From Psychrobacter sp. AH5 (GTDB taxonomy: Bacteria > Pseudomonadota > Gammaproteobacteria > Pseudomonadales > Moraxellaceae): DNA of 64,000 nt. The notes under the pieces were generated by a model. It was not told the origin of the DNA and did not search any database. It saw only the letters and a program-made list of their open reading frames with translations. The position numbers and the translations under genes were made by a program. Shown here in pieces: positions 1-7,840 of this stretch (the first letter of the stretch is position 1; every line of letters begins with the position of its first letter). Location: the NCBI RefSeq assembly GCF_040371085.1, contig NZ_JAMBMT010000001.1, positions 1,984,001-2,048,000 of the forward strand, read 5' to 3'.

Positions 1-3000
1 ATCAACCACCACATCGGTGATCGCATTGACCGGGTTGCCATTGCTATCGGTTAAGCTGATCGGGAAGCTGGCACTATTACCCTCTTCAACGTCGCCCACG
101 GTGTCGGCGATCGAGACGGTGATGGTATCCTCCGCCCCAGGATCAGCTTCATCAACAATGTTCATATCCGCAGTGGCTTGACCGACCACGATGGCCTCAA
201 AGCCGCCGCCGACCGGATTACTGATGGTGATGCCAACCAGCTCACTACCCTCAGCGATAAAGTCATCGATGGTATCAATGTCAAGATCGGTGCTGCTAGT
301 GCCTGCAAGGATGGTCACTTGCACCACACCGGTAAAGTCGGTGCCGTCAATGGCCACGCCACTATAAGTCACATCAACCACCACATCGGTGATCGCATTG
401 ACCGGGTTGCCATTGCTATCGGTTAAGCTGATCGGGAAGCTGGCACTATTACCCTCTTCAACGTCGCCCACGGTGTCGGCGATCGAGACGGTGATGGTAT
501 CCTCCGCCCCAGGATCAGCTTCATCAACAATGTTCATATCCGCAGTGGCTTGACCGACCACGATGGCCTCAAAGCCGCCGCCGACCGGATTACTGATGGT
601 GATGCCAACCAGCTCACTACCCTCAGCGATAAAGTCATCGATGGTATCAATGTCAAGATCGGTGCTGCTAGTGCCTGCAAGGATGGTCACTTGCACCACA
701 CCGGTAAAGTCGGTGCCGTCAATGGCCACGCCACTATAAGTCACATCAACCACCACATCGGTGATCGCATTGACCGGGTTGCCATTGCTATCGGTTAAGC
801 TGATCGGGAAGCTGGCACTATTACCCTCTTCAACGTCGCCCACGGTGTCGGCGATCGAGACGGTGATGGTATCCTCCGCTCCAGGATCAGCTTCATCAAC
901 AATGTTCATATCCGCAGTGGCTTGACCGACCACGATGGCCTCAAAGCCGCCGCCGACCGGATTACTGATGGTGATGCCAACCAGCTCACTACCCTCAGCG
1001 ATAAAGTCATCGATGGTATCAATGTCAAGATCGGTGCTGCTAGTGCCTGCAAGGATGGTCACTTGCACCACACCGGTAAAGTCGGTGCCGTCAATGGCCA
1101 CGCCACTATAAGTCACATCAACCACCACATCGGTGATCGCATTGACCGGGTTGCCATTGCTATCGGTTAAGCTGATCGGGAAGCTGGCACTATTACCCTC
1201 TTCAACGTCGCCCACGGTGTCGGCGATCGAGACGGTGATGGTATCCTCCGCTCCAGGATCAGCTTCATCAACAATGTTCATATCCGCAGTGGCTTGACCG
1301 ACCACGATGGCCTCAAAGCCGCCGCCGACCGGATTACTGATGGTGATGCCAACCAGCTCACTACCCTCAGCGATAAAGTCATCGATGGTATCAATGTCAA
1401 GATCGGTGCTGCTAGTGCCTGCAAGGATGGTCACTTGCACCACACCGGTAAAGTCGGTGCCGTCAATGGCCACGCCACTATAAGTCACATCAACCACCAC
1501 ATCGGTGATCGCATTGACCGGGTTGCCATTGCTATCGGTTAAGCTGATCGGGAAGCTGGCACTATTACCCTCTTCAACGTCGCCCACGGTGTCGGCGATC
1601 GAGACGGTGATGGTATCCTCCGCCCCAGGATCAGCTTCATCAACAATGTTCATATCCGCAGTGGCTTGACCGACCACGATGGCCTCAAAGCCGCCGCCGA
1701 CCGGATTACTGATGGTGATGCCAACCAGCTCACTACCCTCAGCGATAAAGTCATCGATGGTATCAATGTCAAGATCGGTGCTTCTAGTGCCTGCAAGGAT
1801 GGTCACTTGCACCACACCGGTAAAGTCGGTGCCGTCAATGGCCACGCCACTATAAGTCACATCAACCACCACATCGGTGATCGCATTGACCGGGTTGCCA
1901 TTGCTATCGGTTAAGCTGATCGGGAAGCTGGCACTATTACCCTCTTCAACGTCGCCCACGGTGTCGGCGATCGAGACGGTGATGGTATCCTCCGCCCCAG
2001 GATCAGCTTCATCAACAATGTTCATATCCGCAGTGGCTTGACCGACCACGATGGCCTCAAAGCCGCCGCCGACCGGATTACTGATGGTGATGCCAACCAG
2101 CTCACTACCCTCAGCGATAAAGTCATCGATGGTATCAATGTCAAGATCGGTGCTGCTAGTGCCTGCAAGGATGGTCACTTGCACCACACCGGTAAAGTCG
2201 GTGCCGTCAATGGCCACGCCACTATAAGTCACATCAACCACCACATCGGTGATCGCATTGACCGGGTTGCCATTGCTATCGGTTAAGCTGATCGGGAAGC
2301 TGGCACTATTACCCTCTTCAACGTCGCCCACGGTGTCGGCGATCGAGACGGTGATGGTATCCTCCGCCCCAGGATCAGCTTCATCAACAATGTTCATATC
2401 CGCAGTGGCTTGACCGACCACGATGGCCTCAAAGCCGCCGCCGACCGGATTACTGATGGTGATGCCAACCAGCTCACTACCCTCAGCGATAAAGTCATCG
2501 ATGGTATCAATGTCAAGATCGGTGCTGCTAGTGCCTGCAAGGATGGTCACTTGCACCACACCGGTAAAGTCGGTGCCGTCAATGGCCACGCCACTATAAG
2601 TCACATCAACCACCACATCGGTGATCGCATTGACCGGGTTGCCATTGCTATCGGTTAAGCTGATCGGGAAGCTGGCACTATTACCCTCTTCAACGTCGCC
2701 CACGGTGTCGGCGATCGAGACGGTGATGGTATCCTCCGCCCCAGGATCAGCTTCATCAACAATGTTCATATCCGCAGTGGCTTGACCGACCACGATGGCC
2801 TCAAAGCCGCCGCCGACCGGATTACTGATGGTGATGCCAACCAGCTCACTACCCTCAGCGATAAAGTCATCGATGGTATCAATGTCAAGATCGGTGCTGC
2901 TAGTGCCTGCAAGGATGGTCACTTGCACCACACCGGTAAAGTCGGTGCCGTCAATGGCCACGCCACTATAAGTCACATCAACCACCACATCGGTGATCGC

Positions 3001-3477
3001 ATTGACCGGGTTGCCATTGCTATCGGTTAAGCTGATCGGGAAGCTGGCACTATTACCCTCTTCAACGTCGCCCACGGTGTCGGCGATCGAGACGGTGATG
3101 GTATCCTCCGCCCCAGGATCAGCTTCATCAACAATGTTCATATCCGCAGTGGCTTGACCGACCACGATGGCCTCAAAGCCGCCGCCTTGTGGGTTACTGA
3201 TGGTGATGCCAACCAGCTCACTACCCTCAGCGATAAAGTCATCGATGGTATCAATGTCAAGATCGGTGCTGCTAGTGCCTGCAAGGATGGTCACTTGCAC
3301 CACACCGGTAAAGTCGGTGCCGTCAATGGCCACGCCACTATAAGTCACATCAACCACCACATCGGTGATCGCATTGACCGGGTTGCCATTGCTATCGGTT
3401 AAGCTGACTGGGAAGCTGGCACTATTACCCTCTTCAACGTCGCCCACGGTGTCGGCAATAGAGACGGTGATGGTATC
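1..3477 (-). repeat. Tandem array of 372-bp repeats inside the adhesin gene (9 full units plus a partial)
   Basis: The unit is exactly 372 bp (124 codons), so the frame is kept. It recurs nine times between 3477 and 130 and continues to base 1. Copies are almost identical. Differences seen are a synonymous C/T change at 880 and 1252 in two adjacent units, a G to T change at 1783 that alters Ser to Arg, and several changes in the first (N-terminal) unit near 3187-3193 (Asn-Pro-Gln instead of Asn-Pro-Val) and near 3407. The array is visibly richer in G+C than the 3500-5148 part of the same gene. Such arrays usually vary in copy number by recombination and can be collapsed in assembly. Confidence 0.97.
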
Positions 3478-5148
3478 CTCAGGACCTGGCTCGTCTTCAT
3501 CGACGATTGTACCTATTCCAGTAACGCCATTAACGGTAATTAGAACCGTTTCGTTTGGTTCTGCGATAGCATCATCGAGGGTTGGGTATCTGACCGTAAA
3601 GCTAGTCACTCCCGCAGGAACCGTAATAGTTTCAGTGATAGAATCATAAGTAACGCGATCGCTAAACATAGGAATGTTGCTATAATCATCCCCTGCGGTG
3701 GCGGAACCATCGGCTATACTAAAGCTACAGATCATATCAGTAGCTGAAGGATTACTTAAGGTGACAGTGTGTACTAAGATATCACCTTCACTTACTGTTT
3801 CATTTGAAACACTTACTACTGGCGTATCGTCACCAAGTGGTGGATTCTCAGGGTCTAATGGCGTCTCGCCATCAGTAGTACCATCATCATAAATAGTAGT
3901 ATTTACAGTATTTTGAGTAGGATTAATAGTGGCACTACCTGAATCTATACTGGTGACAGTTACATTAAAATCCTCTGGTCCTTCAAATAAACTGTCATCG
4001 ACAATAGGGACACTAAAAGTTGCTGAGGTAGCACCTGCAGGAATAGTAATCGTTTGAGTAACTGGTGCAGTATAATCAGCACTACCTTCTGTAGAGCCAT
4101 CGATGATTGTTACGATTATACTCGTATCAACTGTACTTGGATTGCTTAGATTAACGGTATAAACTGCCTCACTTGGCGTGCCATCAAAACTTGTTTCGTT
4201 AAGATTAGTGGTACCGATAATACTTACTACTGGCGTATCATCGCCAAGCGGTGGATTCTCAGGATCTAACGGTGTCTCGCCATCGGTAGTACCATTATCA
4301 TAAATAATAGTATTTACAGTATTTTGAGTAGGATTAATAGTAGCGTTACCAGAATTCACACTAGTAATTATGACATCAAAGTCCTCTGGACCTTCGAATA
4401 CATTATCATCGATAATAGGTATACTAAAAGTCACTGAGGTAGCACCTGCGGGAATAATAACCGTTTGAGTAGCAGGCGCATTATAATCATTTGACTCAGC
4501 TGAACCATTATTAATAGTTATTGTTACAGCAGTATCGACAGTGCTTGGACTACTCAAACTGACAGTATATGTGGCTTTACTAGCAGTGCCATCTTCAGCG
4601 GTCTCATTAAGAGTAGTTGTACCTGTTATACTAACGGTAGGTGTTATAGGTGGTGGCAAACTATCATTATCATCATCACTACTACTACTAGCAGCAGCAA
4701 TTATACCGATCAGTCCTAATCCTGCTGCAGCCGGTATCCACCAAGGTATGACAGCCACTGCCGTATAGTCTTGACCACCTAAAGCTTGACCTTCTACATC
4801 TCCTGCCTCTAGCTGAGTCACATAATCGTAGGCTTCGCCAGTATCTGGGACATAGTAATAATACTGACCATCTTCAGCCATGCCTAATAGTGCGCTATCT
4901 TCACGATCATAAAAACCTTCTATAATAAGATCGCTATTTTGTCCATTTTCTTCAAACGAGACATGTAAATCATTATTCACGCGTTTAGTGATAATATGAT
5001 TAGGTGCACGATTAATAGCCGTATCATAGAACTCATAGTTCACTTTATCCATTGCAGTGATGACAGTTGGGGTACCATCTTCGGTGACGACTTGCACTTG
5101 GCTTATAGTTTGAGTCGCGTCGTTGGTTTTTACGATAATAGTATTCAT
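1..5148 (-). CDS. Giant BapA-type repetitive adhesin, N-terminal 1716 residues (runs off the left edge)
   Basis: The reading frame is open from ATG at 5148 to base 1, with no stop. Residues 1-130 look like the BapA prefix domain (biofilm_BapA_N type), with a VNYEFYDTA and RAPNHIITKR core. A hydrophobic stretch at about 134-153 (PWWIPAAAGLGLIG) and a Ser/Asp-rich linker follow. Three Calx-beta-like domains occupy about 168-557, with DDTPV and PAGATS motifs and joining linkers. From residue 558 the protein is a tandem array of 124-residue Calx-beta-like repeats. There is no Sec signal, as expected for a type I substrate whose secretion signal lies at the unseen C-terminus. It is probably a cell-surface biofilm adhesin exported by the neighbouring HlyD/ABC/TolC system. 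The OmpA-domain gene ends 59 bp upstream, so the two are probably co-transcribed. Family assignment is strong; the exact ligand is unknown. Confidence 0.93.
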   Translation of the reverse strand, partial: MNTIIVKTNDATQTISQVQVVTEDGTPTVITAMDKVNYEFYDTAINRAPNHIITKRVNNDLHVSFEENGQNSDLIIEGFYDREDSALLGMAEDGQYYYYVPDTGEAYDYVTQLEAGDVEGQALGGQDYTAVAVIPWWIPAAAGLGLIGIIAAASSSSDDDNDSLPPPITPTVSITGTTTLNETAEDGTASKATYTVSLSSPSTVDTAVTITINNGSAESNDYNAPATQTVIIPAGATSVTFSIPIIDDNVFEGPEDFDVIITSVNSGNATINPTQNTVNTIIYDNGTTDGETPLDPENPPLGDDTPVVSIIGTTNLNETSFDGTPSEAVYTVNLSNPSTVDTSIIVTIIDGSTEGSADYTAPVTQTITIPAGATSATFSVPIVDDSLFEGPEDFNVTVTSIDSGSATINPTQNTVNTTIYDDGTTDGETPLDPENPPLGDDTPVVSVSNETVSEGDILVHTVTLSNPSATDMICSFSIADGSATAGDDYSNIPMFSDRVTYDSITETITVPAGVTSFTVRYPTLDDAIAEPNETVLITVNGVTGIGTIVDEDEPGPEDTITVSIADTVGDVEEGNSASFPVSLTDSNGNPVNAITDVVVDVTYSGVAIDGTDFTGVVQVTILAGTSSTDLDIDTIDDFIAEGSELVGITISNPQGGGFEAIVVGQATADMNIVDEADPGAEDTITVSIADTVGDVEEGNSASFPISLTDSNGNPVNAITDVVVDVTYSGVAIDGTDFTGVVQVTILAGTSSTDLDIDTIDDFIAEGSELVGITISNPVGGGFEAIVVGQATADMNIVDEADPGAEDTITVSIADTVGDVEEGNSASFPISLTDSNGNPVNAITDVVVDVTYSGVAIDGTDFTGVVQVTILAGTSSTDLDIDTIDDFIAEGSELVGITISNPVGGGFEAIVVGQATADMNIVDEADPGAEDTITVSIADTVGDVEEGNSASFPISLTDSNGNPVNAITDVVVDVTYSGVAIDGTDFTGVVQVTILAGTSSTDLDIDTIDDFIAEGSELVGITISNPVGGGFEAIVVGQATADMNIVDEADPGAEDTITVSIADTVGDVEEGNSASFPISLTDSNGNPVNAITDVVVDVTYSGVAIDGTDFTGVVQVTILAGTRSTDLDIDTIDDFIAEGSELVGITISNPVGGGFEAIVVGQATADMNIVDEADPGAEDTITVSIADTVGDVEEGNSASFPISLTDSNGNPVNAITDVVVDVTYSGVAIDGTDFTGVVQVTILAGTSSTDLDIDTIDDFIAEGSELVGITISNPVGGGFEAIVVGQATADMNIVDEADPGAEDTITVSIADTVGDVEEGNSASFPISLTDSNGNPVNAITDVVVDVTYSGVAIDGTDFTGVVQVTILAGTSSTDLDIDTIDDFIAEGSELVGITISNPVGGGFEAIVVGQATADMNIVDEADPGAEDTITVSIADTVGDVEEGNSASFPISLTDSNGNPVNAITDVVVDVTYSGVAIDGTDFTGVVQVTILAGTSSTDLDIDTIDDFIAEGSELVGITISNPVGGGFEAIVVGQATADMNIVDEADPGAEDTITVSIADTVGDVEEGNSASFPISLTDSNGNPVNAITDVVVDVTYSGVAIDGTDFTGVVQVTILAGTSSTDLDIDTIDDFIAEGSELVGITISNPVGGGFEAIVVGQATADMNIVDEADPGAEDTITVSIADTVGDVEEGNSASFPISLTDSNGNPVNAITDVVVD

Positions 5149-5207
5149 GATATTCTCTCTTTTTTCAAAATTTAGTAACTCAAATACGTTCTATAAGATT
5201 GTTCGAC

Positions 5208-6188
5208 TTAATTGCTGCGTCTCTCTTTGATCAGAGCGACAACACGGCGATTAAGTTGTCTACCTTCTGCTGTATCATTAGTTGCTCTTGGACGCGACTC
5301 TCCGTAACCGATAGCCGTTAAGCGATCAGCGGCAATGCCAAATTGATTTATTAAAACGTCTCTTACCGCATTTACTCGACGCTGTGATAGGGCTTGGTTA
5401 TAGCTGTCACTACCTTGACTATCGGTATGACCTTCGATGACTGTCGTAGTGTTTGCATAGCGGTTCATAAAATCTGCAACTTCGGCAACTTCCGAGAAGT
5501 ATTCTGGCTTGACCACTGATTTATCCGTATCGAACAAGACTTCTAGATCGATAGTAGCTGGCTCTTCTAGTACGACAGTCTGCTGTCTAACGACTACTGG
5601 TGGTGTGACGACAACTGGAGCACTCACGACAACAGGCGGTGGACAGTTTGGTACCACGCGGCTAACCTGATGTGTCTGATAGCGCTTATTGGCTAACATC
5701 TGTAAGGCATTGTTTTCAGTAATTTGCATAAGGGAGCTGTTGCCTTGCTCATCCATATCGACATATATAAAATAAGTCTGACCACCTGCGAGTTGGAAGT
5801 TTTTGGCATTTGCTGATAAATTATTGTTTTTAAAGCCAGTCGCTTGAGCGCTTAGACTGTTAGTACCTACGCAAGACTCGACTACGGTATAACTACCAGG
5901 CTGCAGGCTCACTTGAAATCTATTGTTAACGGCAATATTGGCGCTCGTTTGCTCAGCGTCATCATCATTTTTACGAATGAATACTAAGCGAGTTTTAGTG
6001 CTATCTATCTCTTGCGCTAATAGTGCCTTTACATCTACATCGGCTTTGGTTTTCCATGCCACACCATTCACTCTTCGATTATCACCTTCGTTATAAACCC
6101 CACCATTAGTCGTTGTACAAGCGGTAAAGCTCAAAGCTATAGTGGGTAGTAATAAGGTAATAAGGGTTGTTTTAAGTAGCTTGTCCAT
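5208..6188 (-). CDS. OmpA-family lipoprotein of the adhesin secretion locus
   Basis: This is a 326-residue protein. The N-terminus has a basic start, a hydrophobic core and a plausible lipobox ending at Cys24 (FTAC), so it is probably an outer-membrane lipoprotein. Residues about 30-190 form an unrecognised domain. A Pro/Val-rich linker sits near 190-215. The C-terminal part (about 215-322) is an OmpA-like peptidoglycan-binding domain with EGHTDSQGSDSYN, LSQRRVNAV and GYGESRPRATN. The start has a good ribosome binding site (TTAGGAG). It lies directly upstream of the adhesin on the same strand, and downstream of the secretion genes but separated from them by a terminator and about 450 bp. It probably anchors the secretion channel or the adhesin to peptidoglycan; that role is inferred from context. 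Confidence 0.88.
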   Translation of the reverse strand: MDKLLKTTLITLLLPTIALSFTACTTTNGGVYNEGDNRRVNGVAWKTKADVDVKALLAQEIDSTKTRLVFIRKNDDDAEQTSANIAVNNRFQVSLQPGSYTVVESCVGTNSLSAQATGFKNNNLSANAKNFQLAGGQTYFIYVDMDEQGNSSLMQITENNALQMLANKRYQTHQVSRVVPNCPPPVVVSAPVVVTPPVVVRQQTVVLEEPATIDLEVLFDTDKSVVKPEYFSEVAEVADFMNRYANTTTVIEGHTDSQGSDSYNQALSQRRVNAVRDVLINQFGIAADRLTAIGYGESRPRATNDTAEGRQLNRRVVALIKERRSN

Positions 6189-6370
6189 AGCAGACTCCTA
6201 ATAAGATTTATAAGCGGTTTAATAAAAATGTTTAGCTAACTTCAAGAAATCATTTATAAAATGCATTTTTGGTTATTGGTTTTAAATAAATGTCAATGGT
6301 AGTAATGAGGCGCTTCTATGACTAAAAAATTAAACTATCTATTTAGTGTAGAGAGAGGGTATAGGCTTTG

Positions 6371-6406
6371 TAATAGTACAAACGTACTAATCAGAGAAGT
6401 AATTGA
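6371..6406. promoter_or_regulatory. Candidate operator, copy A (TAGTA-N6-TACTA element)
   Basis: The core at 6374-6389 is a perfect dyad, TAGTA-CAAACG-TACTA. The surrounding 36 bp match 12888-12924, upstream of the response regulator, at all but about five positions, including the trailing ATCA-AGAA-AATTGA part. The element lies about 185 bp upstream of the OmpA/adhesin start codon at 6188, and downstream of the hlyD terminator. The dyad suits a LuxR/NarL-type dimer. Binding by the neighbouring response regulator is inferred. Confidence 0.5.
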
Positions 6407-6551
6407 GACAGAGACAGGAGGTTTAAGGAGGCTCAGGTACTAGGTTTTAGGAGGGTTTTATTGAAGATGTTGTTGACTAGACTACAGATCAAAAGTAGAG
6501 ATTTATTATTAAATAGCTATGAGATTGATTAGTTTTAATGAGTTTTTGACT

Positions 6552-6580
6552 AAAAAAAACGCCCCTAAATATAGGGGCGT
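6552..6580 (-). terminator. Rho-independent terminator of the secretion operon
   Basis: A perfect 9-bp stem (ACGCCCCTA at 6559-6567, TAGGGGCGT at 6572-6580) with a four-base loop is followed, reading the minus strand, by a run of eight T. It lies 56 bp after the stop of the HlyD gene. It separates the export genes from the OmpA/adhesin unit, which therefore needs its own promoter. Confidence 0.92.
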
Positions 6581-6635
6581 CTCATTGATAAAATAACTTT
6601 AAAACACATAGTAGGCTAAAGGTTTAGTACAGATA

Positions 6636-7805
6636 TTAGCGCTCACCTAATCCTTCAGAGAAGGTCTTGGTAATAGGTTTGGTCAAGTAAGAAAGCACAG
6701 ATCTCTCTTGCGCCTTTATATCTACTGAAGCGGTCATACCTGGCTTGATCACAATCTCATCACGGCGCTCTGCAAATTCGGCGCCTGTAATTTTTATCTG
6801 TACTCGGTAATAAGGCTCTTCACCATTCGGTGTTTGCTCCATCAAAGTATCTGGACTAATATAAGTAACCGATCCATTCATAGCTCCAAAGATAGAATAA
6901 TCATAAGCATCAAGCTTGACAGTGGCCGCTTGCCCTTCTTTTACATAAGCTATATCTACAGGGGTGACCTTAGCTTCAACGATCAAATCGCTACTGGTAG
7001 GCAGTATCTTCATGATGATCTCGCCCGGTTTGACCACACCGCCGATAGTGGTAATCAAAATATTATTTACCTTACCATCGGTAGGAGCAAATAGGTTTTT
7101 CTCTTCTAACACTTGTGAGTAATCACGCAACTGTTCAAGCTCAGTATCTAGCTCTTCTTGAGCTTTGGTCATCTCGCTTTGTGCTTCTTCAAAGTATTTA
7201 TTACGCTTATTAGTGATTTGCGCTTGAATCTCTGCCACTTGCCTACGCAGTTTAATCACATCCGCCTGACTGACATCACCATAGGTTAATAATGGCTCAT
7301 TCATGCTCAGCTCTTGATTCGCTAATACCATCATCTTTTGTAGTGAGCTGACGTCTTGATCAATTGCTTGGCGACGGCGATTATATAACTGAGTTTGGTT
7401 TTCTACATATTCACTATAACTTTTGATATCATCTGGGAACTGTAAAGGCCGCTCAAAAATCTCCGCCTCCAAACGCGCCAGCCTAGCTTTTAGCGCCGCT
7501 ATCTTAGAGTTTGAGTTCGCCACTGCCGCTTGGGCGCGTTCCTCCTCCAAAGTCACCAATAATTGTCCTTTAGTGACCTCTTCGCCTTCTTTTACCAATA
7601 TCTCAGTCAATACCCCGCCTTCTACCGCTTGAATGTCTTGGGTTCGAGCGCTAGCAATCACCGTGCCTGTAGCGCGAGTAACCTGATCAATTTTGGCAAA
7701 ATATGCCCAAACCACTAGTACAATAATACCAATCAGTGCTACCCATATAATAATTCGGGTACGCCCAACTTTAGGGTCATGAGGTTTATATTGATAGTTA
7801 TCCAT
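6636..7805 (-). CDS. HlyD/LapC-type periplasmic adaptor of the type I secretion system
   Basis: This 389-residue membrane fusion protein bridges the inner-membrane ABC exporter and the outer-membrane channel. One membrane segment lies at about 18-37. A biotinyl/lipoyl-like half domain follows (TGTVIASARTQDIQAVEGG, VKEGEEVTKGQLL). A long coiled-coil hairpin spans about 85-230, the second lipoyl half is at about 235-265, and the C-terminal beta-barrel region contains VKEGQAATVKLDAYDYS and KPGMTASVDI, typical of the HlyD family. The gene starts 35 bp after the ABC exporter gene and is followed by a terminator. Length and features match LapC-like adaptors of giant adhesins. Confidence 0.95.
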   Translation of the reverse strand: MDNYQYKPHDPKVGRTRIIIWVALIGIIVLVVWAYFAKIDQVTRATGTVIASARTQDIQAVEGGVLTEILVKEGEEVTKGQLLVTLEEERAQAAVANSNSKIAALKARLARLEAEIFERPLQFPDDIKSYSEYVENQTQLYNRRRQAIDQDVSSLQKMMVLANQELSMNEPLLTYGDVSQADVIKLRRQVAEIQAQITNKRNKYFEEAQSEMTKAQEELDTELEQLRDYSQVLEEKNLFAPTDGKVNNILITTIGGVVKPGEIIMKILPTSSDLIVEAKVTPVDIAYVKEGQAATVKLDAYDYSIFGAMNGSVTYISPDTLMEQTPNGEEPYYRVQIKITGAEFAERRDEIVIKPGMTASVDIKAQERSVLSYLTKPITKTFSEGLGER

Positions 7806-7840
7806 TATCGTGCCCTATACTATATAAAATAAAGTCAAAT

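Noticed and set aside
178..3402. Nine 82-codon plus-strand frames spaced 372 bp apart
   Set aside because: They are the antisense shadow of the adhesin repeats; the minus-strand frame is open throughout and carries the domains.
1..3477. Repeat array considered as a CRISPR array
   Set aside because: The unit is 372 bp without unique spacers and keeps a coding frame.
6291..6296. TTGACA on the minus strand upstream of the OmpA-type gene
   Set aside because: No -10 box lies at a suitable distance, so I did not call a promoter.
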